Program-made: the position numbers and the translations under genes
Origin: Rhodospirillales bacterium
GTDB lineage: Bacteria; Pseudomonadota; Alphaproteobacteria; Micavibrionales; Micavibrionaceae
Direction of reading: 5' to 3'
Length of the DNA: 64,000 bases
Assembly (NCBI GenBank): GCA_020638285.1
Contig: JACKIV010000004.1
Location: 153,498-217,497 of the forward strand
Notes under the pieces: generated by a model
Database searches by the model: none
Told to the model about the DNA's origin: nothing
Seen by the model: only the letters and a program-made list of their open reading frames with translations
In this document: piece after piece, positions 51,527-62,974 of the stretch
Numbering within the stretch: the stretch's first letter is position 1
Layout of the letters: each line of letters opens with the position of its first letter

Positions 51527-52905
51527 GAAATTATGCCAACATCAGAATAGGTTTCTTTCTGTTCCCCTTTTTTCTTGTGTCTTTTTGTTTTTCCGTGGCT
51601 GTTTTTGCACGGGACAGATTTCTGGACATAAAAGAGGTAAAAACAGAATCGGGTTTGAGTGTCTGGCTGGTCGAAGATCACCGCGTTCCTGTGATTTCGG
51701 TTGATTTTGCTTTTCGCGGAGCCGGGGCGTCGATTGATCCACAGGGAAAGCAGGGGCTTGCACAACTCGTATCCAACACGCTCGACGAAGGGGCGGGGGA
51801 TCTGGATGCGCAGGCATTTCAGAAGACCCTGCGCGATTTGTCTGTTTCCCTGTCTTTTTCCTCAAGCCGGGACCACTTCTATGGTACCCTTAAGACCCTG
51901 ACGCGCAATCGTGATCGTGCCGCAGACTTGATGTCGCTGGCTTTGACCAGGCCGCGTTTTGATGCCGAGGCGGTGGAACGTATGCGTGCGGCAAATATTT
52001 CCAGAATCAAATCATCTTTAACCGATCCGGACTGGATGGCGGCGCGGATCATGAATGATGTTGCTTTTGCAGGCGATCCCTACGCGCGTAACAGCGGCGG
52101 AAGCTTGTCTACTTTGGCCACGATTACTCCGGAGGATTTACGGAATTTTGCGGGAACCTATCTGGGGCGTGATCGTCTGGTTATTGCAATAACGGGTGAT
52201 ATCAAGGCTGCGGACGTTCCGGCCTTTCTGGATCGTCTGTTCGGGGGGCTTCCTCCGGGAGCTGCCATGCGAGGCTTGCCTGACGTTCCGATTCAAGGGG
52301 GGGGGACGGTTACGGTTTTTCCGCAGGATATTCCGCAGAGTGTCTTGAGCATCATGCAGCCCGGAATCAAGCATACGGATCCGGATTACGACGCCGCAGT
52401 GGTGATGAATTTCATTCTGGGCGGGAGCGGGTTTGGTTCTCGCCTGACCGAGGAAATCCGTGAAAAGCGGGGATTGACCTACGGGATTTATACGGGGCTT
52501 TTGACCATGGACCGGGCGCAGGCCCTGACTCTGTCCGGCTCAACCGAGAACAAAAACGCAGGTCAGGTTCTGGATCTGATCCGCGCCGAATGGGCAAAAA
52601 TGCGAGAAGTGCCTGTTGCTGAAAAGGAATTGATGGATGCCAAGTCGTATCTGATTGGCTCTATGCCTTTGGCTTTGAGTTCTACGGATGCCATATCGGG
52701 GTTGTTGCTGGGGCTGCGTCTGGACGGGCTTCCCATTGATTATCTTGATAAAAAAGCAGAAAAAGTCAATTCCATAACAGTGGGAGATGTGGCGCGGGTT
52801 TCCAAAAAACTTCTGGACCCGGCGGCATTAAGCGTGGTACTTGTCGGGCGTCCGGAAGGGATTACGGCAACAAAAACCCTGGAGAAGCTGCCTGATGTCG
52901 AATAG
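51523..52905 (+). CDS. M16-family protein (non-catalytic subunit)
   Basis: The 460-residue protein has a signal peptide (about residues 1-29) and the two-lobe M16 fold (ESGLSVWLVEDHRVPVISVDFAFRGAG, GSGFGSRLTEEIREKRGLTYGIY), but where the zinc motif should be it reads GLAQLVSNTLDEGAG, so the HXXEH residues are absent. It corresponds to the substrate-binding half that pairs with the active subunit at 50111. The start overlaps that gene by four bases and the stop overlaps pgi by 11. Confidence 0.92.
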   Translation: MRNYANIRIGFFLFPFFLVSFCFSVAVFARDRFLDIKEVKTESGLSVWLVEDHRVPVISVDFAFRGAGASIDPQGKQGLAQLVSNTLDEGAGDLDAQAFQKTLRDLSVSLSFSSSRDHFYGTLKTLTRNRDRAADLMSLALTRPRFDAEAVERMRAANISRIKSSLTDPDWMAARIMNDVAFAGDPYARNSGGSLSTLATITPEDLRNFAGTYLGRDRLVIAITGDIKAADVPAFLDRLFGGLPPGAAMRGLPDVPIQGGGTVTVFPQDIPQSVLSIMQPGIKHTDPDYDAAVVMNFILGGSGFGSRLTEEIREKRGLTYGIYTGLLTMDRAQALTLSGSTENKNAGQVLDLIRAEWAKMREVPVAEKELMDAKSYLIGSMPLALSSTDAISGLLLGLRLDGLPIDYLDKKAEKVNSITVGDVARVSKKLLDPAALSVVLVGRPEGITATKTLEKLPDVE

Positions 52906-54517
52906 CCCCAAGATGCTTTTGTCCTCCACCGCTTTGATACAAACACCTGAATGGAAGGCGCTTTCTGCCCACAGGGCGGAGATGGATGGCGTTTCGATGC
53001 GCGATCTGTTCACCCGGGATTCTCATCGTTTCGGGAAAATGTCCGTCGGAATTCCAGGGCTGTTCGTCGATTATTCCAAGCATCGGGCAACGGAAGAAAC
53101 CTTGCGACTTCTGACAAATCTGGCGCGCAGCCGGGATGTGGAAGGCTGGCGCGACCGGATGTTTTCGGGTGAGAAGATCAATACAACCGAAGGGCGGGCT
53201 GTTCTTCATACGGCTTTGCGCGCGCCGAAAGAAGCCAATATCCGCGTGGATGGTGAGAACGTCATGCCATTCATTCGGGAGACTCTGGAAAAAATCCGGG
53301 TCTTTACAGAATCCGTACGTGTCGGAGAGTGGACGGGATTTACGGGCGCGCCGATCCGCGATGTGGTGAATATCGGAATCGGCGGGTCAGATCTTGGGCC
53401 TTATATGGCCTGTGAGGCGCTCAAGCCTTTTGCTGCCCCGAATCTGACGATGCATTTCGTCTCTAACGTGGACGGAACGCACATGGCGGAGGTCCTGAAG
53501 AAGGTTCATCCCAAGACGACTTTGTTTGTCGTCGCATCCAAGACCTTTACAACTCAGGAAACCATGGCCAACGCCTCTATCGCAAAGGCGTGGCTTGTTG
53601 ATGCGCTGAAAAACCCGGCCTGCGTGGCCCGGCATTTTGTGGCTCTGTCGACCAATGCAAAAGCCGTGACAGAATTTGGAATTGATGAAGCCAATATGTT
53701 CCCTTTTCGGGAATGGGTCGGCGGACGTTACAGCGTCTGGTCCGCCATTGGGCTTTCGGTCGCCCTGTCAATCGGGTTCGATAATTTTCAGAAGTTTCTG
53801 GATGGCGCACAAGCCATGGACGCGCATTTTCGGACGGCTCCTTTGGAGCAGAATATCCCTGTGATTCTGGCGCTGCTTGGCGTCTGGTACCGGAATTTCT
53901 GGGGTATGGAAAGTTATGCAGTTTTGCCTTATGAGCAATATCTGCACCGTTTTCCGGCCTATCTCCAGCAATGCGACATGGAGTCCAATGGGAAATCCGT
54001 CGATCGGGATGGCGTGCGCGTTGATTATGCCACCGGGCCGATTCTGTTCGGCGAACCGGGAACGAACGGTCAACACGCATTTTATCAGTTAATTCATCAG
54101 GGTACGTCTGTCATCCCGTGTGATTTTATCGCGTGCCGTGAGACGTATAATCCTCTGGGAGATCTGCATAAATTGCTGTTGGCGAATTTTCTGGCCCAGC
54201 CTCAGGCATTGATGCAGGGGCGCACCCTCGCCGAAGCCGGAGGCAACCCGCAGAAAGTTTTTGAAGGCAATCGCCCTTCGACCAGCATTTTGCTTGATCG
54301 CCTTGATCCTTTCAGTCTTGGCATGCTGATCGCCTTGTACGAACACAAGGTTTTCGTGCAGGGAATTATTTGGAATATCAATTCCTATGACCAGTGGGGC
54401 GTGGAATTGGGGAAGGTTCTGGCGGGGAATATTCTGGATGTCTGGGACGGAAAAAAAGATACGTCGAGTCTGGATGGTTCCACGGCGGGGCTGTTGGCGC
54501 GTCTGCGCGGCGCATGA
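52895..54517 (+). CDS. pgi: Glucose-6-phosphate isomerase
   Basis: Pgi interconverts glucose-6-phosphate and fructose-6-phosphate. The ATG at 52895 (MSNSPKMLLSSTALIQTPEW) overlaps the M16 stop by 11 bases; the product is 540 residues. Family motifs are GIGGSDLGPYMACEAL, FVSNVDGTHMAE, the signature FREWVGGRYSVWSAIGLS, GTNGQHAFYQLIHQGT with the catalytic histidine, and NSYDQWGVELGK with the lysine. It is the last gene in the run from lspA. Confidence 0.98.
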   Translation: MSNSPKMLLSSTALIQTPEWKALSAHRAEMDGVSMRDLFTRDSHRFGKMSVGIPGLFVDYSKHRATEETLRLLTNLARSRDVEGWRDRMFSGEKINTTEGRAVLHTALRAPKEANIRVDGENVMPFIRETLEKIRVFTESVRVGEWTGFTGAPIRDVVNIGIGGSDLGPYMACEALKPFAAPNLTMHFVSNVDGTHMAEVLKKVHPKTTLFVVASKTFTTQETMANASIAKAWLVDALKNPACVARHFVALSTNAKAVTEFGIDEANMFPFREWVGGRYSVWSAIGLSVALSIGFDNFQKFLDGAQAMDAHFRTAPLEQNIPVILALLGVWYRNFWGMESYAVLPYEQYLHRFPAYLQQCDMESNGKSVDRDGVRVDYATGPILFGEPGTNGQHAFYQLIHQGTSVIPCDFIACRETYNPLGDLHKLLLANFLAQPQALMQGRTLAEAGGNPQKVFEGNRPSTSILLDRLDPFSLGMLIALYEHKVFVQGIIWNINSYDQWGVELGKVLAGNILDVWDGKKDTSSLDGSTAGLLARLRGA

Positions 54518-54560
54518 ATCAAAACAGTTGACCTTTTTGCGAGAGTTGTTTTAGGCTGGG

Positions 54561-54592
54561 CCACGTCTCACGTGGAGTCTTTCTTCTTTTCC
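54561..54592 (+). terminator. Weak hairpin after pgi
   Basis: CCACGT and ACGTGG flank a 3-base loop at 54561-54575, followed by AGTCTTTCTTCTTTTCC. The stem is short and the tract is mixed T and C, so termination after pgi is possible but not certain. A TTGACC upstream at about 54530 could instead serve the protease gene. Confidence 0.35.
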
Positions 54593-54614
54593 TTACGAAT
54601 CGGGAGTGCATGCA

Positions 54615-56162
54615 ATGCGCATCTTATCCCTTGCTCTTTTTGTCCTCCTTTCGGCTTTGTCCGGTGCAATTCTGGTCGGAAAAATTCCGGCGGTTGCCCA
54701 GATCGAGTCCGGTGGTACCGTGGCGGGCCTTTCTCCCTCTTCCGGAGAGGCGCTTTCTGCGAATCCGCCGATGGATGGCCCGGTCAGCTTTGCCGATCTG
54801 GTTGAACATTTGACGCCCTCCGTTGTCAATATTTCATCGACCCAAAAATCTGAAATGCCGGACGGTTCTGTTGATATACCACAGTTTCCCCCGGGCTCTC
54901 CGTTCGAGGATTTCTTCGACGAGTTCATGAAACGCCGGGGACGGGATGCGCCATCGGTTCCCGTTTCCTCATTGGGTTCGGGTTTTATCATTGATGCGGA
55001 GAAAGGCTATATCGTTACGAACAATCATGTGGTGAAGGACGCCGATGAGGTCCGGGTTACGTTTCACGATGACCTGACGGTTCCCGCCGAGATTGTGGGG
55101 CGGGACGAAAAAACGGACATTGCTCTTCTCAAGGTTGTTCCAAACCTAAAGCACCCGCTCAAGGCTGTTTCCTTCGGGGATAGTGATGTGATGCGCGTGG
55201 GAGACTGGGTTGTGGCCATCGGAAATCCCTTTGGCCTGGGCGGGACTGTGACGGCGGGGATCGTTTCGGCGCGCCAGAGAGATATCAATGCCGGACCTTA
55301 TGATGATTTCATCCAGACTGATGCCTCCATTAACCGGGGGAATTCGGGCGGTCCGATGTTTAACCTGAAGGGGCAGGTTATAGGCATCAATACGGCGATT
55401 TTCTCGCCTTCCGGAGGCTCGGTTGGAATCGGTTTTGCGATTCCGTCCAATCTGGCCAGTCGGGTCGTCGATCAGATAATCTCTTATGGCCATACCCGTC
55501 GGGGCTGGCTCGGGATTCGCATTCAGAGCGTGACCGAGGATATTGCGGAAAGCCTTGGGTTGAAAGATCCGAGTGGCGCTCTGGTCGCTGGCGTTATGGA
55601 CAAGGGGCCGGCCAAGGCCGCTGGACTTAAGCCCGGCGATGTTATTCTGTCTTTTGACGGGAAGAAAATTGATGCGATGCGCAGCTTGCCCCGTACTGTG
55701 GCGGAAACGCCGATCGGCAAGAATGTCGATGTAACCTATTGGCGGGATGGAAAAGAAGGCAAGGTTCAGGTCACGGTCGGCGAGCTTGAAAAGGCCGAAA
55801 AAGATGGTCTGGTTCCTTCGTCGGAGGCCGGATCTGATCGCGCGTCAGGAAAGGGTGTTGAGGTAGAAGGAACGGGGCTTACGCTCGGCGGGATTTCGGA
55901 TTCTGATCGTAGGGAATTCCAGATCCCGGATGACGTTCAGGGCGCTTTGGTTGTCGGTGTGGCGGATATGTCTGAAGGGGCAGAAAAAGGCCTTCTGGTT
56001 GGTGATGTGATTATGGAAGTCAATCAGCAGGCTGTTTCAACCCCTGAAGATGCGGCTTCGGTCATCAGGAAAGCTGGAAAGGGCGGGCGGAATTCGGTTC
56101 TTCTCCTTGTTAATCGTGAGGGGGATGTGCGGTTTGTCGCGCTCCGCCTGAAGAAAGAATAG
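54615..56162 (+). CDS. Do/DegP-family periplasmic serine protease
   Basis: The 515-residue protein from ATG 54615 has a signal peptide (about 1-28), a trypsin-like domain with catalytic histidine in TNNHVV (near 137), aspartate in KTDIALLKV (near 168) and serine in RGNSGGPMFN (near 244), and two PDZ domains (about 290-375 and 410-510). It degrades or chaperones misfolded envelope proteins. DegP, DegQ and MucD cannot be told apart here, so no symbol is given. miaA begins 12 bases after its stop. Confidence 0.96.
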   Translation: MRILSLALFVLLSALSGAILVGKIPAVAQIESGGTVAGLSPSSGEALSANPPMDGPVSFADLVEHLTPSVVNISSTQKSEMPDGSVDIPQFPPGSPFEDFFDEFMKRRGRDAPSVPVSSLGSGFIIDAEKGYIVTNNHVVKDADEVRVTFHDDLTVPAEIVGRDEKTDIALLKVVPNLKHPLKAVSFGDSDVMRVGDWVVAIGNPFGLGGTVTAGIVSARQRDINAGPYDDFIQTDASINRGNSGGPMFNLKGQVIGINTAIFSPSGGSVGIGFAIPSNLASRVVDQIISYGHTRRGWLGIRIQSVTEDIAESLGLKDPSGALVAGVMDKGPAKAAGLKPGDVILSFDGKKIDAMRSLPRTVAETPIGKNVDVTYWRDGKEGKVQVTVGELEKAEKDGLVPSSEAGSDRASGKGVEVEGTGLTLGGISDSDRREFQIPDDVQGALVVGVADMSEGAEKGLLVGDVIMEVNQQAVSTPEDAASVIRKAGKGGRNSVLLLVNREGDVRFVALRLKKE

Positions 56163-56174
56163 GGTCTTTTTTCA

Positions 56175-57083
56175 TTGGGTTCCCCGGCGCGTTCCCCGGT
56201 TTATGTGATTGCCGGGCCGACGGCTTCGGGAAAGTCGTCCCGCGCGGTGGAGTTGGCGCTTCGGATTGACGGCGTTCTCATAAACGCAGATTCTATTCAG
56301 CTTTATGATGCGCTGCCTCTTTTGACGGCGGCTCCTGCGGAAGACGACAAAGCCCGTGTTGGTCATCGTCTCTATGGTGTTCTTGCGTCCGATGCGGCCT
56401 GTTCTGCGCGGAAGTGGAGCGAGATGGCCCTGAGTGAAATCGCGTCCGTGCGGGCGCAAGGGCGCGTGCCTCTTCTTGTGGGAGGGACGGGATTTTATCT
56501 CAAGGCCTTGATAGAAGGCTTTTCTCCGATTCCCGATATTCCGCAGGAGGTTCGGGCGGGTGCCGTGGACCTTCAGGCGCGTCTGGGAAATCCGGCCTTT
56601 CATGCGCATCTGGCGGCACGGGATCCTGTGATGGGGGCAAGGCTGCACCCGCATGACACGCAGCGTCTCATCCGCGCGTTTGAAGTTCTTGATTTTACGG
56701 GGCGGAGTCTGGCCGAGTGGCAGGCTGAGCCGAAAACAGGAGGGGCGAGCGGTCTGGATTTTCAGTATGATATTATTCTGCCCGATCGAGCGGCGTTGTA
56801 CGAGTCCTGTGATCGGCGATTCGATACCATGATGGCAGCGGGCGCATTGGAGGAAGTCGCTGATTTTGATAAGAAGATAAAGGCTGGTCTTTTCCCGGAC
56901 GATGCACCTCCGACCCGGGCGCTGGGATTCCGGGAATTGCAGGCGTACTTGAGAGGCAGGATGAGCCTGACCGAGGCGATTACTCAGGCCAAAGTTCAGA
57001 CAAGACATTATGCTAAAAGACAGGTCACCTGGTTTCGAAATCAGATGCCTTGGTGTTCCTTGAATAAAGAGAAAAAGACTTAA
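56175..57083 (+). CDS. miaA: tRNA dimethylallyltransferase
   Basis: MiaA prenylates A37 of tRNAs reading UNN codons. The 302-residue protein has P-loop IAGPTASGKSS, DSIQLYDALPLLTAAP and LLVGGTGFYLKALIEGF. No ATG fits: the only in-frame start that keeps the first beta strand is TTG at 56175, with no strong ribosome site, so expression is probably coupled to the protease gene or weak. The stop codon overlaps the prmC start by one base (TAATG). Confidence 0.94.
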   Translation: MGSPARSPVYVIAGPTASGKSSRAVELALRIDGVLINADSIQLYDALPLLTAAPAEDDKARVGHRLYGVLASDAACSARKWSEMALSEIASVRAQGRVPLLVGGTGFYLKALIEGFSPIPDIPQEVRAGAVDLQARLGNPAFHAHLAARDPVMGARLHPHDTQRLIRAFEVLDFTGRSLAEWQAEPKTGGASGLDFQYDIILPDRAALYESCDRRFDTMMAAGALEEVADFDKKIKAGLFPDDAPPTRALGFRELQAYLRGRMSLTEAITQAKVQTRHYAKRQVTWFRNQMPWCSLNKEKKT

Positions 57084-57940
57084 TGCAAAGATTTTTCCTT
57101 TCGGAGATATACCGGGATTTATCGGCACGACTGCGATCCGGCGGGATTGAAAATCCGGCGCAGGAAGCCCGAATTCTGATCGAAGCGCGAGGAGGATTGA
57201 CATGGGCGGATATCATTGCGCGCCCGGAAACGCCCGTGTCTGAGTCCTGTGCGGCGGGTATGCTGCAAGATGTTGAGCGAAGAATTTCCGGTGAGCCGCT
57301 TTCGCGGATTTTGGGCGTGCGCGAGTTTTATGGTTTGCCTTTTGCCTTGGGGGCCGAAACGCTTGATCCACGACCGGATACGGAAACTCTTGTTGATTCG
57401 GCTTTGCGGGCGTTTGAGAAAAGGCCTGCGGAACGAATCCTTGATCTGGGAACGGGGAGCGGGTGTTTGCTGGTGACGTTGCTTTACAAATGGAATCAGG
57501 CATTCGGGGTGGGGGTGGATTTGTCTTTTCCGGCGCTGCGTGTTGCTCGAGCCAATGCGATTCGCCATGGCGTTGCAGATCGAGCATCCTTTTTAAACGG
57601 AGTTTGGGCTGAATCTTTGTTGGGAACCTTTGATCTGATCGTATCGAATCCTCCCTATATTCCGAATCAGGACATCAGGACTTTGTCCAAAGAGGTTCAG
57701 AATCATGACCCGATTCTGGCGCTTGATGGAGGGGCTGACGGCCTTGAGGCCTTTCGGAATGTAATTCCGGAAATAAAAAACCGCTTGACGCCCAAGGGAG
57801 TCGCCTTTGTCGAAATCGGTTTCGGGCAGGCTGTGGAGGTCGCGCGACTCGTGGAAAAATCAGGACTTGTTCCGAGTCGCATCCATGCTGATATCTCCGG
57901 TGTGGAGCGGGTTTTTGAGATCCGCCGTGGGGATAAGTGA
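57083..57940 (+). CDS. prmC: Peptide chain release factor N5-glutamine methyltransferase
   Basis: PrmC (HemK) methylates the GGQ glutamine of release factors. The 285-residue protein has an N-terminal helical domain with NPAQEARILIEARGGLTW, RISGEPLSRILGVREFYGLPF, SAM motif LDLGTGSGCLLVTLLYKW and catalytic NPPY in VSNPPYIPNQD. prfA, a frequent partner, is absent; the gene follows miaA and precedes the DUF4167 gene. Confidence 0.95.
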   Translation: MQRFFLSEIYRDLSARLRSGGIENPAQEARILIEARGGLTWADIIARPETPVSESCAAGMLQDVERRISGEPLSRILGVREFYGLPFALGAETLDPRPDTETLVDSALRAFEKRPAERILDLGTGSGCLLVTLLYKWNQAFGVGVDLSFPALRVARANAIRHGVADRASFLNGVWAESLLGTFDLIVSNPPYIPNQDIRTLSKEVQNHDPILALDGGADGLEAFRNVIPEIKNRLTPKGVAFVEIGFGQAVEVARLVEKSGLVPSRIHADISGVERVFEIRRGDK

Positions 57941-58148
57941 AATAAATTTTGACATGTTCCTTGATCGGTTTTCGATCACGGGGCATCGTCAAGGTGTTCC
58001 TGACGGACGACGAAACGCAGCAGGAATGAAACGATCTCTCGATGGCATTACGCAGCCTTTCCCGGTGGGGGGTGGTCAGTCTTCGGGAAAAGGTGTATCG
58101 TTGTACGTAGTTGATTCGTCTCAACAAAGTTTTGATGTAGGTAAAACC
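57941..58148 (+). other. Leader between prmC and the DUF4167 gene
   Basis: These 208 bases have an open frame but no protein-like conservation that I can see. TTGACA at 57949 with a poor -10 17 bases on, and a small inverted repeat TGATCG/CGATCA at 57962-57978, could be a promoter and operator. Nothing else is evident. Confidence 0.3.
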
Positions 58149-58712
58149 ATGAGACATGGCATGATGAACAGACGCTCCAGAAACAACAATCGAGGCTCGA
58201 GCAATGCGCCGCGCCGTGGCGGCAGCAGCGGAGGAGGGGGAGTTTCCCGCAGTCATGTTTTCGACAGCAACGGTCCGGAAGTGCGTATTCGGGGCACTGC
58301 GTTTCAGGTCCATGAAAAGTACGTGGCTCTGGCCAAGGATGCGGCTTCGGTTGGGGATCGGATTCTGGCTGAAAACTATCTGCAGCATGCAGAACATTAT
58401 CAAAGGGTTATAAATTCGTGGGTGGAGATGGATGCCCCGGCGCCTCTCTCTGAGTCCGTTCCCGGGCCTTCCGAAGGAGTTTATGCATCGGATGCGCCGC
58501 AGCCTGTCGCCCAATCCGGGAATCCTCAATCCTCGCATCGTCCGGATCGGCAGGGGAATGAGGCGAATCGTTCTGGCCACAGGCCCCAATATCAACCTCG
58601 TCGGGACCAGGATCTTGGCCTTCCGCCGAGCATCCTCGGGATGAAATCTGCCCAGCAAGATGAGCCTGCTTCGCGCGATGAGACGAAGAAGGATGAGTTC
58701 GCAGGCGCGTAA
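58149..58712 (+). CDS. DUF4167 protein
   Basis: A 187-residue protein typical of alphaproteobacteria. The N-terminus is basic, asparagine- and glycine-rich (NRRSRNNNRGSSN), suited to RNA or nucleic acid binding; the conserved DUF4167 core follows: HVFDSNGPEVRIRGTAFQVHEKYVALAKDA and AENYLQHAEHYQRV. The tail is disordered, polar and proline-rich. ATG 58149 follows TAGGT; ATG 58161 is a close alternative. The prmC-DUF4167-clpB order recurs in the class. Function unknown. Confidence 0.88.
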   Translation: MRHGMMNRRSRNNNRGSSNAPRRGGSSGGGGVSRSHVFDSNGPEVRIRGTAFQVHEKYVALAKDAASVGDRILAENYLQHAEHYQRVINSWVEMDAPAPLSESVPGPSEGVYASDAPQPVAQSGNPQSSHRPDRQGNEANRSGHRPQYQPRRDQDLGLPPSILGMKSAQQDEPASRDETKKDEFAGA

Positions 58713-58771
58713 TTTTTACGTTCCAAAGTTCGGGATCCTCTTTTCCTGCCTGGTGGATGGACCTATATTGG

Positions 58772-58799
58772 AAGCGGATCCTTGGTAAAGGGTCCGCTT
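58772..58799 (+). terminator. Hairpin between the DUF4167 gene and clpB
   Basis: AAGCGGATCC at 58772-58781 pairs with GGGTCCGCTT at 58790-58799 around an 8-base loop, followed by CTTTGGTTTTG. It may terminate the upstream transcript or act in the clpB leader 48 bases before its start. The T-tract is interrupted, so strength is uncertain. Confidence 0.55.
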
Positions 58800-58846
58800 C
58801 TTTGGTTTTGCCTCGTTATTTCTGTGGGAAACAGGGTGCCTAGATC

Positions 58847-61450
<2,604 letters not shown>

Positions 61451-61558
61451 AAAGGTCGATGAAGGGGAGCAAATCCATTTTTCCGTTTGAAAAAAACGGG
61501 ATCAAGGGCATGATGGAGGGGCCGATTCCCGTTCCGGGCGCGTCAGGAGATCGATTTC

Positions 61559-62974
61559 ATGATTTACCATTTTTATGAAATGCAGCACGCTGTTTTGACA
61601 CCGGCGCGCCTCGCGGCTGAGTCTCTCCGGTCTGTTTTTCAGAATCCATGGAATCCTCTTTCCTACACTCAACTCGGGCGGACGGTTGGTGCAGGTGCGG
61701 AGATGTTTGAACGTCTGACTCGGCGTTTCGGAAAACCAACCTTTGGACTTCTTGAAACGATGATTGACGGAAAGATCGTGGAGGTTTCTGAAGAAATCCG
61801 CGAAGAAAAACCGTTTTGCAGCCTGATTCACTTCCGCCGTGACACAAAACGCAAAGACCCGAAAGTTCTGATTGTGGCGCCCATGTCCGGTCACTATGCG
61901 ACGCTTTTGCGCGGAACGGTGGAGGCTTTGTTGCCTCATCATGAGGTCTATATTACGGACTGGGTTGATGCGCGTCAGGTTCCGTTGACGGAGGGGCGCT
62001 TCAATCTGGACGATTATATTACCTATGTTATGGATTATATCGAGTATCTTGGTTCTGACGTCCATGTGATCGCGGTGTGTCAGCCCGCCGTTCCCGTTTT
62101 TGCCGCCGTTGCCTTGATGGAGGCCGATAAATCCCGCAAGCCGCCTTTGAGCATGATCCTGATGGGGGGGCCGATTGACACGCGGGTTTCAAAGACAAAA
62201 GTGACCGAGTTGGCCGAAAACAAATCCTTGAAATGGTTTGAAAATACGGTTGTTGTAGAGGTTCCGTTTTATCATCCTGGGGCGTTTCGGAAAGTCTATC
62301 CGGGCTTTATTCAGCTTGGTGGTTTTATGTCCATGAATCTGGATCGGCATGTTGGCTCGCACATGCAGTTTTATCATCATCTGGTTCGTGGCGATGGAGA
62401 CTCCGCGGAATCGCATCGCCGATTTTATGACGAATATAATGCCGTTATGGATATTTCTGCGGATTTCTATCTTCAGACCGTTGAAACGGTTTTTCAGAAG
62501 CATTCTCTCCCGAAAGGGCAAATGAAGTGGCGTGATCCTGCGACAGATCGCCTTCATGATGTGGACTCAAAAGCCATTCGCCGCACCGCTCTGATGACGA
62601 TTGAGGGTGAACTGGATGATATTTCGGCGCATGGCCAGACCACGGCGGCACATGACCTGGTCCCTAATCTTCCTGTTGCTCGTCAATTCCATCATTTTCA
62701 GGAAGATGTCGGGCATTATGGTATTTTCAACGGGCGGCGCTGGCGCCATCAGATTATGCCCCGGATTCGAAACTTTATTCGCCGTCATGAGTCTGGGAAG
62801 GACCCTGTTCCCGCATCGGATCTGGCTCTTGTTTCCGATCATAAAGCAGAAAACTGGGATCCCAAAAAACATGCCCTCCCTGTTGTTCTCAAGAGGCTGG
62901 CAGAAAAAGAAAAAATGAAAGGGAAAGGCGCAGCATCATCCGAGAAGGGCTTTATGCCCCGCAAAGGCGAATGA
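61559..62974 (+). CDS. phaZ: Intracellular polyhydroxyalkanoate depolymerase
   Basis: PhaZ degrades native PHB/PHA granules. The 471-residue protein has MIYHFYEMQHAVLTPARLAAE at the N-terminus and an alpha/beta-hydrolase fold with the lipase-box-like nucleophile cysteine in VIAVCQPAVPV (near residue 174), plus MGGPIDTRV and the late histidine in VGHYGIFNGRRW. Cysteine rather than serine is typical of this intracellular class. CAGGAG lies before the start. No phaC or phasin gene is nearby. It overlaps the next gene by four bases. Confidence 0.92.
   Translation: MIYHFYEMQHAVLTPARLAAESLRSVFQNPWNPLSYTQLGRTVGAGAEMFERLTRRFGKPTFGLLETMIDGKIVEVSEEIREEKPFCSLIHFRRDTKRKDPKVLIVAPMSGHYATLLRGTVEALLPHHEVYITDWVDARQVPLTEGRFNLDDYITYVMDYIEYLGSDVHVIAVCQPAVPVFAAVALMEADKSRKPPLSMILMGGPIDTRVSKTKVTELAENKSLKWFENTVVVEVPFYHPGAFRKVYPGFIQLGGFMSMNLDRHVGSHMQFYHHLVRGDGDSAESHRRFYDEYNAVMDISADFYLQTVETVFQKHSLPKGQMKWRDPATDRLHDVDSKAIRRTALMTIEGELDDISAHGQTTAAHDLVPNLPVARQFHHFQEDVGHYGIFNGRRWRHQIMPRIRNFIRRHESGKDPVPASDLALVSDHKAENWDPKKHALPVVLKRLAEKEKMKGKGAASSEKGFMPRKGE

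Noticed and set aside
57807..58148. Longer DUF4167 protein overlapping the end of prmC
   Set aside because: The DUF4167 family begins with the basic asparagine-rich segment; the upstream codons show no conserved pattern and overlap prmC.
61480..61500. Hairpin CCGTTT/AAACGG as a clpB terminator
   Set aside because: It is short and is not followed by a T-run on either strand.
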